NCBI GenBank assembly: GCA_938005745.1
Contig: CALLMM010000002.1
Location: 1 to 64,000, forward strand
DNA: 64,000 nucleotides
Source of the DNA: an uncultured Chthonomonadales bacterium
GTDB taxonomy: Bacteria; Armatimonadota; Chthonomonadetes; Chthonomonadales; CAJBBX01
Direction: 5' to 3'
Made by a program: the position numbers and the translations under genes. Below, piece by piece: positions 18,901 through 28,800 of the stretch. The first letter of the stretch is position 1; every line of letters starts with the position of its first letter. The notes under the pieces were generated by a model. It did no database searches. It saw only the letters and a program-made list of their open reading frames with translations, and was not told where the DNA came from.

Positions 18901-19131
18901 TCCGCTCCAGAGGACGTTCGCGCCCTCGCTGTTTCCCGCGCGAACGGCGATCTGCTGCACGGAGACGGCGCGCGACCTCTGCACCTCTCGCAAGCCAAAC
19001 GCCCCGGCGTAGCCGGGCATCTCCTCTCCGGTCACCATCTGCGCCTGAGCCGGCGCGGCAGATCCGATCAGGATCAGCAGCGCGCCCGTCCCGCACAGAC
19101 GCACCAGAAGGCGCGTGTTCCATCGGCGCAT
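15976..19131 (-). CDS. large secreted clan GH-A-type glycoside hydrolase with CBM9-like C-terminus
   Basis: 1051 residues with a signal peptide ending near PAQAQ. Residues 40-190 are beta-rich (FRFVNRTNQPLEAEGF). Residues about 195-530 form a GH39/GH5-like barrel with VELWNEPWEG (putative acid/base Glu near 318) and VWDTESWV (putative nucleophile Glu near 419). Beta-sandwich domains follow, and the last 270 residues begin IRVDGDLSDWRG, the signature start of CBM9/DOMON-type sugar-binding domains. The substrate is probably a plant or microbial polysaccharide. It heads the GH pair ending at 14409 and follows the xylose isomerase-like gene by 27 bp, fitting a carbohydrate-degradation operon. Confidence 0.75.
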   Translation of the reverse strand: MRRWNTRLLVRLCGTGALLILIGSAAPAQAQMVTGEEMPGYAGAFGLREVQRSRAVSVQQIAVRAGNSEGANVLWSGERATFTFRFVNRTNQPLEAEGFFELIAYQTSVPVGDVWVPRVTRLKTEGREPLRLRLPPGGSADLSVTPKVPERFGGYALIADLGRHGRTFAAALVRVPKPDPGRVQYPTYALDLPWPFEMSEAVATLFERLGVKGCRMGAGYYPTTFPDFEARHRELRQHLQWAWKHQITVLLTVGEGGAPMPLGRPRPWLADDGRMLDTKSDYAWLPEYDADFERWSQWIAQTYGWPRGPVNAVELWNEPWEGISISGWGADMIRYRDLYRRMARGIVRARQASGVQVLIGGASSSTNTRDKLFPDGSDEFLPWLDFVSIHYQPLSADPALERRWVQRKSPYGPVRVWDTESWVANSEDRVAAVIASMRAQGQSRTAGIYHGNVYTPQVISDQPRVGIAQAWSPAAAVAAAQKFIGQRPFREILFRNGLPWIFVFDGVKGPDDGTVVVVGDLGMIYDRNRSLFRSITGLANAPKIAEARRRLSALPPDAKEEQRQPLLQSLAAAQVTEGAAMTLQNRQGRFFLTDFYGNRLPDAGGRIVVPLNGRGYFLRTDGSPGSFSALLNALRTASIRGYTPVEIVSHDLLTPVSQRPTLRLTLTNILNRPVRGTLQVAMSGLRLQPAALALSLRPHETRRIALRVTGGRASPDNSYRLTARFDAGRDGISTHQERMRVNLIARRTIRVDGDLSDWRGALPQIVSAAEGLGVSMTERAYLPFVERMEAAPAGTATAWLACDDRAFYFAARIADPTPWEGGVRYETRDDDHYFYPPQVYAVEKDGARTVLTWPKGVRRFSYRKDPDLPSGNGTDSVQIAFNVLPPERKSWLSHPPGTMPRFMVYEDTDYEFALNPVAERWGGGTEIWRLQSPGAPRKHFYPRQPRAPVDGGPVKSGQLVIRREGAVRLVEAAIPWSEIPEAYQRMRRGETIRFSFRVNDNAGPAYELAVGRSVSKDNPRAFHNDWTTHWANEIEFAFERSGRPQAGGRDR

Positions 19132-19158
19132 CGTTCCCGCTCCCTCTGAATCTTTGCC

Positions 19159-20238
19159 CTACGACATCCCCGAGGTGATCCGCGCAAACCAGTCGGAGAG
19201 CCCCGCGCGGTTGGCGGCGGAGCGCAGCGCGTTCAGTTCGTCGGGGTTGACCCGTTCGCGGCAGATCGTCAGCGCGCGGCGGAAGTTGCGGATGGAGCGC
19301 GCCACCGACTCCGCCTGCTGATCAGGGGTATCGGTATTGAGCGGCTGCACGTCTATGCCGACCACGCCGCTGTAGCCGTACTCCATCAGGGCGTAGACCG
19401 TCTCGACCGCGACGCCGAAGTCGTTATCCCCGAACGCCAGGTCTTCGTCGTACTTCAGACCGGTTCCGCTGTTGAGGTGCACGTAGAAGAGTTTGTCCGC
19501 CGCCGCCGCCAGCCCTAGTTCCGCCGCGAAGCGTTTGCCCGCCATGTGGGCGTGGCAGGTCTCCAGGTTGGTCCCGACGAACGGGCGGTACTCCTGCGGC
19601 ATAAGGCTGATGATCGCCAGGGTCTCGCCGCAGTCGCCGGGCGCGCCCCAGTTGACCGGCTCATTGGGCTTGGGTTCGATGGCGATAGGCAGCGCGCGCT
19701 CCGGACCGTACTCCTCCAGCATCCAGGCGACCACCTCGCTCAACCCCTCCGCCGTCCAGCGGTACATGTCGCGGTAGTTGACCTGCATCGGTCCGCCGTA
19801 GCCGTTGCTGCCGTTCCAGTAGACGTAGACGCTGGCGTGGAACACCTCGATGCCGGTGCGGATGTAGTCTTTGGTGCGGCGAACCGCCTCCGCGCGCGAC
19901 TGCGCGACCGGCGAGCCGAAGTTGCCGCTGGCAAACTCCGGACCGCGCTTGAACAGGTTGGCGGTGCACATCCAGACCTGCATCCCGGCGTTATTTACCG
20001 CCGCCATGATCTTTTCGGCGTCCTCCGGCTCCGCCTCGGTATCGTGAAACTCCACGTGGGTGCAGCCCGCCTTCTTCAGTTCGCTGAGCGTCTCCTCCAG
20101 CGAGAGGACGGGGCGCATCACGGGCGCGAAGCGTCCTCCCCCCGGTCCCACGTTCCAGATACCCGCGGCGAAGGCGGTTCCCAGATCGTATTTCGCAAAG
20201 ACCGGCGTCCAGACGCCGCTGTCATTTTTCGCAAACAT
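19159..20238 (-). CDS. xylose isomerase family sugar isomerase
   Basis: 359 residues. Class I xylose isomerase features are visible: catalytic His65 in EFHDTEAEP, metal and catalytic residues E188 and K190 in AIEPKPNEP, and the DEDLAFGDND segment that matches the FDQDLRFG metal loop. The family interconverts aldoses and ketoses (xylose/xylulose, glucose/fructose) with divalent metals. The usual WGGREGYE substrate loop reads YWNGSNGYGG, so substrate range may differ from bona fide XylA. It lies in a minus-strand sugar gene run between an aldo/keto reductase and a large secreted hydrolase. Confidence 0.75.
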   Translation of the reverse strand: MFAKNDSGVWTPVFAKYDLGTAFAAGIWNVGPGGGRFAPVMRPVLSLEETLSELKKAGCTHVEFHDTEAEPEDAEKIMAAVNNAGMQVWMCTANLFKRGPEFASGNFGSPVAQSRAEAVRRTKDYIRTGIEVFHASVYVYWNGSNGYGGPMQVNYRDMYRWTAEGLSEVVAWMLEEYGPERALPIAIEPKPNEPVNWGAPGDCGETLAIISLMPQEYRPFVGTNLETCHAHMAGKRFAAELGLAAAADKLFYVHLNSGTGLKYDEDLAFGDNDFGVAVETVYALMEYGYSGVVGIDVQPLNTDTPDQQAESVARSIRNFRRALTICRERVNPDELNALRSAANRAGLSDWFARITSGMS

Positions 20239-20307
20239 CCGGTATCTCCTTTCCTCTATGTGATTGTGATGAGCGTGCGCGTCTCTGCGCGAAAAAGCGG
20301 GAGCGGA

Positions 20308-21303
20308 CTACCCGGTAACCGGACCGTAGTAGAGACCCCGCTCCTTCGCAATCCGCCTGCCCTCCTCCAGCAGCGCGTCTCGCTCCTGCGCGGTCAGCGG
20401 CTTGTAGCGTCGGGCGACCTCGACCGCCTGCCGCGCCTCCGCTTCGTTGTTGAAGCCGATCACCGCGCAGGCGACCGGAAGTCCCAGCGCGTAGCGGATG
20501 GCGCGCTCATGGTACTCGCCCAGGGTCGCCTGCGTCCGCCCGTCGTAGCTCCACTGCCGGCTTCCGCCGAGCACCTTCATCGCCACGACCGCCGTGTTCT
20601 GCCTCTTCGCCGCCGGCAGCACCAGCCCCTCAAAGTCGTAGTTGTTCCGGTCGGCGAAGTTGAGGGCGACCATCGTCAGGTCTATCTTCCCGGTCTCGAT
20701 CAGGCGCACGAAGCGCGCCGGGCGCATGTGTCCGCTCACGCCGATATAGCGCAGCAGTCCCCGCCGCTTCGCCTCCTCCAGCCCCGCCAGCACGCCGTCG
20801 TCCGCCATCAGACGCTGCATATCGAAATCGCCCAGGTTGTGGATATGCACCAGATCGGCGTGGTCGGTTCCCAGGTCTCTCAGCGACTCCTGCAGCATCC
20901 TGATCGCGCCGTCGCGGGTCTGCCCGCAGCCCACGTTGACCTTCGTCACCAGGAAGATCTTATCGCGGTGCGTCTTCAGGAACCCCTTCATCTTCATCTC
21001 GGCGGTTCCATACTTCGTATTCCGGCTGCCATAGACCGGCGCAGTGTCGAAGAAGGTGATCCCCATGTCGAAGGCGGCATTGAGGATTCGCGTTACCGCC
21101 TCCGGCGGCGTGTTGTCGCTGCCCAGCGGCGCGGTTCCGTACCCGATCAGCGGAACCCTCTTCCCGATCCGCCCCAGAACCCGCTCCGGCATCGCGGCGG
21201 GAACCGGATCGGCAAGGCTCTCCTCCAGCAGCAGCGGAGCTGCCGCTAGTCCCCCGGCGACAGCAGCCGTCTCACGAATAAACTCCCGGCGTGTTACAGA
21301 CAT
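20308..21303 (-). CDS. Tat-exported aldo/keto reductase
   Basis: 331 residues. The N-terminus VTRREFIRETAAVAGG is a twin-arginine signal followed by a hydrophobic stretch, so the folded, cofactor-loaded enzyme should be exported. The aldo/keto reductase tetrad is complete: D86 and Y91 (FDTAPVYGS), K121 (LVTKVN) and H155 (VHIHN). The C-terminal NADP-binding region shows VACAVIGFNNEAEARQ. It probably oxidises or reduces sugars or sugar lactones in the periplasm. Neighbours are a xylose isomerase-like gene and a Gfo/Idh/MocA oxidoreductase gene in the same orientation. Confidence 0.85.
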   Translation of the reverse strand: MSVTRREFIRETAAVAGGLAAAPLLLEESLADPVPAAMPERVLGRIGKRVPLIGYGTAPLGSDNTPPEAVTRILNAAFDMGITFFDTAPVYGSRNTKYGTAEMKMKGFLKTHRDKIFLVTKVNVGCGQTRDGAIRMLQESLRDLGTDHADLVHIHNLGDFDMQRLMADDGVLAGLEEAKRRGLLRYIGVSGHMRPARFVRLIETGKIDLTMVALNFADRNNYDFEGLVLPAAKRQNTAVVAMKVLGGSRQWSYDGRTQATLGEYHERAIRYALGLPVACAVIGFNNEAEARQAVEVARRYKPLTAQERDALLEEGRRIAKERGLYYGPVTG

Positions 21304-21350
21304 CTACAGTATCTCCTATCGGTAGGTGAGAAGTGGTCCTCTGTTCCGTT

Positions 21351-22316
21351 CTACGTTCCCTGCAGCAGCACCTGCGCCAGAATCGTCTCGGCGACCTCCA
21401 TTGTCTTCACGGCGTCTCCAAAATGTGAGGGCGGCAGGCGCCTCTCCCGAACAGCGTCTATGAATTCGCGGTTCTTCGCCTGAAATCCCCCGTAAACGTA
21501 CAGCTCGTCGCTGCCGGCGACCAGGCGCGTATCGTACGCGACGCCCTGCGTGTCCCCGTCGGCGTAGAGCCGTCCCGCGCCCTCGTGCTCCGCCTCCGCG
21601 CAGACGCCCGGCGCGTGCATCTGCACCCGGAAGATGCGCCTGCCGCTCGTCCAGCTGTTGAGGAGCATCCCGGTCGCGCCGTTATCGAATCGCAGCAGCG
21701 CCGCGATAAAGTTGATATCCGGCGCGCCGACCCGGCGGGTCAGGCTCTGCGCCTGCGTCACCTCGCCCCCGCACATCCAGCGCAGGGTATCTATGGCATG
21801 CACGCCGTCATCCATCATGTGATCGCGCGCCTGCAGATGCGGCTGCGGGCTGCACTTGTAGAACTCGCAGACAGCGTGCGTGATCGGGCCGCGCCGCAGA
21901 CACTCCTCCCGCAGGCGGACCACCATCGGGCAGCTTCTGCGCTGAAAGCTCACCTGCGTGATACAGCCGCGCTGCTCCGCCAGCCATGCCAGCATCCGCG
22001 CCTGATGGAGCGTGATCCCCATCGGCTTTTCGATGCAGAGGTTCAGCCCGCGCTGAAGGCACCATATCCAGACATCGTACAGGATGTGGGGCGGACCGAT
22101 GGCGTAGACGGCGTCCGGCGCCGTCTCCTCGATCATCTTCTGATAGTCGCGGTAGCGCCGCTCGATCCGGTACCGGTCGGCGGTCGCATGCAGCCGCTGC
22201 GCGTCCAGATCGCAGATCCCTGCAAACTCCACGTCGTCAAACGCGGCAAGCGAGGGGTAGTGTACCGTATTCGCCATGCATCCCGCGCCGATCATCGCGA
22301 CGCGCACCCTGTCCAT
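21351..22316 (-). CDS. Gfo/Idh/MocA family NAD(P)-dependent oxidoreductase
   Basis: 321 residues, cytoplasmic. The Rossmann fold begins RVAMIGAGCMANTVHYPSL (nucleotide-binding GxGxxA) and the conserved catalytic Lys lies in the EKPMG motif. The C-terminal alpha/beta substrate domain includes HAIDTLRWMCGGE. Members oxidise sugar hydroxyls, for example to 3-keto sugars. The start at 22316 lies 11 bp after the end of the upstream isomerase gene at 22328, suggesting one operon: isomerase, oxidoreductase, aldo/keto reductase, xylose isomerase-like. Confidence 0.85.
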   Translation of the reverse strand: MDRVRVAMIGAGCMANTVHYPSLAAFDDVEFAGICDLDAQRLHATADRYRIERRYRDYQKMIEETAPDAVYAIGPPHILYDVWIWCLQRGLNLCIEKPMGITLHQARMLAWLAEQRGCITQVSFQRRSCPMVVRLREECLRRGPITHAVCEFYKCSPQPHLQARDHMMDDGVHAIDTLRWMCGGEVTQAQSLTRRVGAPDINFIAALLRFDNGATGMLLNSWTSGRRIFRVQMHAPGVCAEAEHEGAGRLYADGDTQGVAYDTRLVAGSDELYVYGGFQAKNREFIDAVRERRLPPSHFGDAVKTMEVAETILAQVLLQGT

Positions 22317-22327
22317 GCCGCTCTCCC

Positions 22328-23125
22328 TTACGCCTCAAAGAGCGACTTCGCGAAGGCAAGATCCTCTGCGATCAGCCGATCCACCGCCTCATGATCGTCG
22401 TATTCGGCGGTCAGGCAGACGACGCCCTGATAGCCGCGCCGCTTCAGATCCGCCGCCACGCGCGTCCAGGAAGCCAGCCCCTCGCGCCCGCTCACCCAGT
22501 GCGGACGCCACTCCGCCGGTCCGTCCTTCGGCGTGTTGCGCCGCTGCCAGACGGCGTTTTTGAGGTTCACCATGCGCAGGTGCGACCAGATGATATCCAG
22601 CGCCAGTTCCGGCTCTTCGCCCTGCAGAGCGTTGTGCGCGGCGTCCCAGACGGCGGCGATATGCTTCGGGTCGTACCTGCCGATCAGGCTGCGCAGCCCC
22701 ATCGCGTGGCAGACATCGCGTCCGCAGTGGTTCTGGATGCCCAGCGTAACGCCGCAGCGCGCAAGGATCGGCACGAGGGCGTCGAACTCACGCTGCAGAC
22801 GCGCCTCGCCCTGCAGGTAGCTCTCGTCCCGGCGAATGCCCACGCAGATGCGGATGACCGGGACGCCCGCCTGCGCGCAGGCGGCGATGGTCGGCTCATC
22901 GGTCGGTCCGGCGATGCTGGCGATCTTCACGCCGAAATCCGCCAGCGTCTTCGCCGCCTCCGGCAGCTCCCGGCTCACCCTCTCCGGCTCGACCTGAAAC
23001 CCGGGACGCACCGGAAGCTCGATCCCGTGAAAACCCAGACCGTGCACAAACCGACCCAGCTGCGGCAGCGGCATCGTCTTCCAGGGCTTGGTAAAAACGG
23101 TATAGCTGATCTTCTGCGCGCTCAT
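22328..23125 (-). CDS. sugar phosphate isomerase/epimerase (AP_endonuc_2 TIM barrel)
   Basis: 265 residues from the ATG at 23125, which has AGGAGG seven bases upstream; a longer open frame from 23224 lacks such support. The xylose isomerase-like TIM barrel is seen in LGFHGIELPVRPGFQ, GIQNHCGRD, HIAAVWDAAHNALQ and HLRMVNLKNA, with likely metal ligands Glu, His and Asp in these segments. Close relatives act as sugar epimerases or as 3-keto-glycoside lyases alongside Gfo/Idh/MocA enzymes. It is the first gene of the minus-strand sugar run. Confidence 0.8.
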   Translation of the reverse strand: MSAQKISYTVFTKPWKTMPLPQLGRFVHGLGFHGIELPVRPGFQVEPERVSRELPEAAKTLADFGVKIASIAGPTDEPTIAACAQAGVPVIRICVGIRRDESYLQGEARLQREFDALVPILARCGVTLGIQNHCGRDVCHAMGLRSLIGRYDPKHIAAVWDAAHNALQGEEPELALDIIWSHLRMVNLKNAVWQRRNTPKDGPAEWRPHWVSGREGLASWTRVAADLKRRGYQGVVCLTAEYDDHEAVDRLIAEDLAFAKSLFEA

Positions 23126-23358
23126 CGTCCATCCTCCTGCGCCGTAGTCGTCCGTCCAGCCGTCTCTGCCCCTCTCATTCGCGTCGGACCCCGCAAAGCC
23201 CTGCCGATCCGGTGAAAAGCGCAAACCATTCGCAAATATAAGTAATACGCCGTTTGGAGGATGTTCGGAAAAGTTCGAAAGCCTATACTGTTCCTGCGAA
23301 CAGGACGAAACGATCTGTTCTGATCAGCCGTATGCACAATATACGGGACACGATCACC

Positions 23359-23835
23359 ATGCACGCGCTTTTCCGAAAAAACCGAAGAGCGATCGGCTGG
23401 ATGATGACCGTCGCCATGCTGCTGATGACGACCGTATCTTCCGGCTCCTGGCGCTGTCAGGATGGCACGCTCTGCCCTCCCGGGTGTCCGATGCCGCATG
23501 GCAGAGCGCGTCCGGTTTCTACTCATCCTCCATCGCCAGAGCGCGCCTGCTCCCGCTGTCCCTCCAGACAGGTCTCCCTGCGTCTTTCCGGCTCCAGAGA
23601 GACCCTTGCCCTCTCCGACGCCTCCCGGTGTCTTTTCACCCAGAACGAGCCGCCGGCGTCTTCGCTGCAGGATCGCGCTCATCTTCCTATAGCCGATGCG
23701 GACATCCCGACGGTCTTCTCCTTTGACCCGCTGACTGCGGCGGACCGATCGTTCCCCTGCGTCCCTCCCCGATCTCCCCCGCAGCGCATCCCTGCGCCCT
23801 GCGGCAGCCGCGCTCCTCCCTCTCTCCTGTTCTGA
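23359..23835 (+). CDS. putative secreted Cys-rich protein
   Basis: 158 residues from the ATG at 23359; an earlier in-frame ATG at 23332 is possible and neither has a good ribosome-binding site. After a basic start, MMTVAMLLMTTVSSGS is a signal peptide core, followed at once by WRCQDGTLCPPGCPM with three Cys in about 15 residues and then a Pro/Ser/Arg-rich tail with several more Cys. The Cys pattern and position just upstream of a metal-type RND efflux operon suggest metal or redox sensing, but this is inference. I do not recognise the family; the low-complexity tail leaves real doubt that the whole frame is translated. Confidence 0.45.
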   Translation: MHALFRKNRRAIGWMMTVAMLLMTTVSSGSWRCQDGTLCPPGCPMPHGRARPVSTHPPSPERACSRCPSRQVSLRLSGSRETLALSDASRCLFTQNEPPASSLQDRAHLPIADADIPTVFSFDPLTAADRSFPCVPPRSPPQRIPAPCGSRAPPSLLF

Positions 23836-23942
23836 TTCCGTCTCGCGTGTAACGATGGCGGCGGGTCTTCCCGCGCCTTCGCGCACGTCCGGCAGCGCGC
23901 CCGTCTGCGTCTGCCGGGAATCACTACAGGGAGAGTTCACCC

Positions 23943-25883
23943 ATGAAACACAGCAAATCTATCCGAAGCGTCGTCTTCGGGATCCTTCTGCTGGCGGTCG
24001 TTTTCTTCGCTGTGCGCTATGTCGTGATCCGGTTCCGCCCTCCGGGAGCGATGACGGTGGTGGAGGCGCAGGCGATGGATATGACGGTCAACGGCACGCC
24101 GGTCGGCGCGATGCCGGTTGCCGTCGAAAAGGTGTCGCGCCGAACGTTCGCCCCGACCGTCATCTATACCGGTTCGGTCGTCGCCTATCAGGATGTCGCC
24201 GTCTATCCCCGCGTTACGGGAACGCTGACCGACGTCTATGTCTACCCTGGAGACCGCGTTCAAGCCGGTCAGGCGGTGGCGCGGCTGGACAGTCTGGAAC
24301 TATCCTCTCGTTCACAGGAGGCGGAGGCGGCGCGTCAAGCCGCGTTCCTGGAATACAGCATCTCTTCTGAAGAACGTCGGCAGGCGCAGGCGCAGGAGAA
24401 TGCGGCGCGCGCCAGGATCCGGGAGGCGCGTTCAGCGGCGCAGGAGGCGCAGGAGCAGCTTCGCGCGGCGCATGCAATGCGCGAACAGGCGGAGCGCGAA
24501 CGGGAAGCGGCGCAGGCGGCGGTGGCAGACGCGGAGGCGAATGTCGTCGCCATGCAGGCAGACGCCGACTACTGGCGAAGCGAACTGGAGCGTCAGGAGC
24601 GGCTCTATCAGGCGAAAGCCCTCTCCCGCGCCGAGTACGAACGCGACCGGGCGCAGGCGCAGACCGCTTTTACAAAGGTCGCTCAGGCGCAGGCGTCCGT
24701 GCGAGAGAAGCGGGCAATGGAGGCTGCCGCACAGTCGAAAATCCGACAGGCGGAGGCGGGCATTCGCAGCGCGCAGGCGCGTGTGGAGCAGGCACAGGCG
24801 GCTGTGTCGGGCGCGGAAGCGGAACTGCGCTCCGCAGCCGCCAACGCGCGGATCTCTCAGCAGCAGATTTTGCGCCGACGCGCCCTGACCGAGCAGGCGG
24901 CAGCTCAAAAGAGAACGGCGGAGATCGTGCGCGGCTATACCGAGATCCGTGCTCAGCAGGGGGGCGTGGTGACGGAGCGGCTCGTCAGTCCCGGAACGCT
25001 TGTTCAGCCGGGAATGCCCCTTCTTCGTATCCAGCAGATAGACCGGGTTCGCCTGCAGGCAAACGTCGCCGAGACCGATCTGCGCGGCATTCGAGTCGGC
25101 AGCCCGGTAGTGGTGACAACGCCTCGTGATCCGCAGCTGCGGCTCCGTGCCCGTATAACTGCTCTCTTCTATTCCGCGGACTCCCGCACCCGCACCGTCA
25201 CGGTAGAGGCGCAGACGCCCAATCCAGACGGAAGGCTGCTGCCCGGTCAATACATGGTGATGGAGATCGCCCGGGAGACGCCCCGCTCCGCGCTGACCGT
25301 TCCGCTGGAAGCCCTCCGGCGCGACGCGGACCAGAAGCCCTATGTCTGGACGGTGGCAGTCGGGACGCTGGAGGCAAAGACGGAGTACACCTGCGTCATG
25401 CATCCGGAAGTGCGATCCGACAAACCGGGAACCTGCCCGAAGTGCAAAATGGACCTGACGCCCTCACGGCGGGGCGGTAAGTTCGTGGCGAGGCGTGTCG
25501 AGGTACGACTGGGAGCCTCCGACGGCAGGCGCGTGGTGGTGGAGAGCGGACTGCAGGAGGGCGACGAGGTGATCTATCGCGGGCACGAGTTCCTGCAGGA
25601 AGGCACAGCGGTCGCCCCGACCGAATGGGGCGTGGAAGGACCGCGCCGGCTGCCGGATCCGGATGGAGAGACGCCCTCCGCGCCGAAGAACGATGCGCAT
25701 ACGCACGGGGGTTCCCGGAATGCGCCTCCCTCTGCGGACGCCCCGCCCGGTCAGACAGTCTACGTCTGCCCGATGCACCCGCACGTGCGGTCGGATCGCC
25801 CCGGCACATGCCCGGAGTGCAAGATGGACCTGGAGCCGCAAAAGCCTGCTCCGGAACACACGCACTCCCCGGAGAGGAGGTAA
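23943..25883 (+). CDS. RND efflux periplasmic adaptor with two heavy-metal-binding domains
   Basis: 646 residues, N-terminal membrane anchor (residues about 12-30). A lipoyl/barrel-sandwich half precedes an unusually long Ala/Gln/Glu-rich coiled coil (about 110-330), then the other lipoyl half (QQGGVVTERLVSPGTL) and beta-barrel. Two copies of the YHS-like heavy-metal-binding domain follow: YTCVMHPEVRSDKPGTCPKC near 482 and YVCPMHPHVRSDRPGTCPEC near 607, each with C-x2-MHP and CPxC. The first copy interrupts the membrane-proximal domain; the second is C-terminal. This is CusB-like and suggests export of Cu, Ag or another soft metal. AGGGAGAG lies seven bases upstream. The pump gene begins 6 bp after its stop. 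Confidence 0.85.
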   Translation: MKHSKSIRSVVFGILLLAVVFFAVRYVVIRFRPPGAMTVVEAQAMDMTVNGTPVGAMPVAVEKVSRRTFAPTVIYTGSVVAYQDVAVYPRVTGTLTDVYVYPGDRVQAGQAVARLDSLELSSRSQEAEAARQAAFLEYSISSEERRQAQAQENAARARIREARSAAQEAQEQLRAAHAMREQAEREREAAQAAVADAEANVVAMQADADYWRSELERQERLYQAKALSRAEYERDRAQAQTAFTKVAQAQASVREKRAMEAAAQSKIRQAEAGIRSAQARVEQAQAAVSGAEAELRSAAANARISQQQILRRRALTEQAAAQKRTAEIVRGYTEIRAQQGGVVTERLVSPGTLVQPGMPLLRIQQIDRVRLQANVAETDLRGIRVGSPVVVTTPRDPQLRLRARITALFYSADSRTRTVTVEAQTPNPDGRLLPGQYMVMEIARETPRSALTVPLEALRRDADQKPYVWTVAVGTLEAKTEYTCVMHPEVRSDKPGTCPKCKMDLTPSRRGGKFVARRVEVRLGASDGRRVVVESGLQEGDEVIYRGHEFLQEGTAVAPTEWGVEGPRRLPDPDGETPSAPKNDAHTHGGSRNAPPSADAPPGQTVYVCPMHPHVRSDRPGTCPECKMDLEPQKPAPEHTHSPERR

Positions 25884-25889
25884 CGCCCG

Positions 25890-28800
25890 ATGACAGAGCG
25901 CGAACCTCCTCCCTCCGGCGGCTTCAACATCATCCGCTGGTCCATAGACCACCCCTACGCGGTCATCTCCTTCTATCTGGCGGTGATCGTGCTGGCGGTG
26001 ATCGCCGTCTGGCAGTATATGCCTCGCCGCTTCATGCCGTACGTCGAAAGCCCGATGATCGGCGTCGTCTCCATGATGCCCGGCTGGAGCGCTGAGGAGA
26101 TGGAGACCTACATCTCCAAGCCAATTGAAGAGCGGATGATCAACATTCCACATGTACGCTTCATCCGCTCGACCTCGCAGGAGGGCTTCAGCATCGTCTC
26201 GCTGGAGTTCCCCTACGGCACAGACATGGATCGGGCGGTGGTGGATGTGCAGGCGCTGCTGAATGTGATTCAGGCGGACCTGCCTATGACCGGAGCCAAC
26301 CTCAAACCCTCATGGGTGCTGAAGATAGACCCGCTGAACCTGCCGGTGCTGGGACTGTCGCTGACCGGAGACAGCCGCTGGGATATGAAGCGGCTGCGCG
26401 AACTGGCGGACAATGAGATCAGCAACCGCCTGAAGACCGCAGGCAAAAACGTCTTCGCCGTGCAGGTGTGGGGCGGCTACCGGCGGCAGATGCAGGTGAT
26501 CGTGGATCGCAAGAAGCTGGCGGCTTTCGGCATCTCAATCCTGCAGGTGCGCGATGCGCTGGATCGGCAGAACATCGCCAGACCGGCGGGTGCGCTCACC
26601 TCCGGAGACCATGAGACCATCGTCCGCGTGGACACGCTGGGACGCGACCCGCAGACCCTTCTGAACTACCCGATCGCCGACGTGGACGGACGCACCATCT
26701 ATCTCCGGGATGTGGCGCGTGTCGAGGACGGCTACTACGAGCGGCGCAGCGGATACCGCCACTACTACCGGGAGGGCGATCCGAACGGGGGCGTTCCCCG
26801 TTCGGATCAGGCGATCGGAATCAGCGTACTGCAAAGCCCGGACGCCTCTTCGCCGGAGGTGATTCAATCGGTGATGACGGAGGTTGCAAAGATCGAGAAG
26901 GACTACCCGGGCGTTCGGCTGCGCATCGCCTATGATAACAGTTTGTTCGTCGGCGTCCTGATGAAAAACATGGTTGAGGAGCTGGGGATGGCGGTCCTGC
27001 TGACCGGGATCGCGATCCTGATGTTTCTGGGCAACTGGCGCAGCACCATCATCGCCATGGTGGACATCCCGGTCTCGCTCGCCATTGCGCTCCTCTTCCT
27101 GATCCCGATGGGCATGACCCTCAACTCCAGCACCCTGATCGGTCTGCTGCTGGCGATCGGGCGTCTGGTAGATGACAGCATCATAGACATTCACGCGGTC
27201 GAGCGTCACCTGCGGATGGGCAAGGACTCGCGCACGGCGGCGGTAGACGGCATCACCGAGGTGCGCACGGCGGTCGCCGCCTCCACCTTCATGCTCTGCC
27301 TTGCGCTGACACCCCTGCTCTTCTGCGGCGGGATCGTGGAGGAGATGTTTGTAGGGCTTGTCTGGCCCCTCATCATCGCGCTGCTCGCCTCGTTTTTTGA
27401 GTCGCTGACGCTCACCGCGCTGATGGCGGCGCACCTGCTCAAGCCGCATGACGACCCGCGCGTGATCCGCGAGAGGCAGTCGCCGTTCTATCGCTTCGTG
27501 ATCCTTCCCTTTCAGCGGATTCTGGATCATACGGAGGCGGGCTACGCCCGTCTGATCCGCTGGATGCTGCGCAACCGTTTCGCCAACATGGCGCGCATTC
27601 TGGCGACGATCCTGATCGGGTTCGGCTTCTACTACTTCATCGGCTCCGAGATGATGCCGCTGGCGGATGTGGGACAGGCGTACCTGTCGCTGGAGATGCA
27701 GCCGGGAAGCTCCTACGCTGCCACCGAAGACGCCGTGCGCAAACTGGAGACGATCCTGCAGAAGTATCCCGAACTGCGTTCCGCCTCCATCGAGATCGGC
27801 TTCGAAGGCGGACCGGGCTACACGTCCGGCGCCTACTTCAACGGCTACTCGATGAGCCTGGTGAACGGCGCGTCGGCGATGCTGACCTTCAGCGACAAGG
27901 ACACCCGCCGTCGGGACATCTGGACGATCATGGACGGGATCGTCCATGAGGCGACACAGACCATTCCCGGCATCCGCCGCCTTCAGATCAAGGAGATGGG
28001 ATCGGACGTGATGGCATCCTCCGCCGCGCCCATTCAACTGCTGGTCTACGGTCCCGACCTGAAGATCGTCTCGATGCTGGCGGAGCAGGTTGCCGAGATC
28101 GCTCGCCGGCAGGTTCCCGACATCTATCAGGTCGCAACCTCCTGGGGCATGCAGCAACCCGGTTACACGTTGAAGATAGACCCGCGCCGCGCCATGGAGC
28201 ACGGCTTGACCGTGGCGGAGATCGCCGACCAGGCTTACTATGCGATGCGCGGGGGATTCACGGCAGAGTTCTTCCGTCTCGAAAACCGCCGTCAGTCCAC
28301 TGTGCTGGTGCGCTATGAAGAGTCCGACCGCGCCACCCCCGCCGATCTGGAGCAGATGACCCTCACCGCCCCGGACGGAAGACAGGTTCCGCTCAAGTCG
28401 GTCGCCTCGCTGCAGTACCGCGAGTCGCCGACCCTGATCGAACATGACAACTTCCGCCGGGTCGTCAGCGTGATGGGCTACTATCGCAAAGCCGATTACC
28501 ATCCTCCCTGGGCGGATCCGCATGCTCCTGTCTTCAACCGTCCCTCGATGGATGTCTCGATGGATCTGATGATGCGGGCGCAGACTCAGTTGAATTGGCC
28601 CCCCGGTTACGGCATCGAAGTGCGGGGCGACATGACGCAGATGATGGACAGCTTCCGACGGCTTCTTGCCGGACTGGGATTCGCCATGCTTTTCATCTTT
28701 CTGGTGCTGGTCGCGCAGTTCAAGGGCTTTATCCAACCGGCGCAAATGCTCTTCTCGCTGCCTCTGGAGCTGTCGGGCGTCTTCATCGCCCTCTGGCTCG

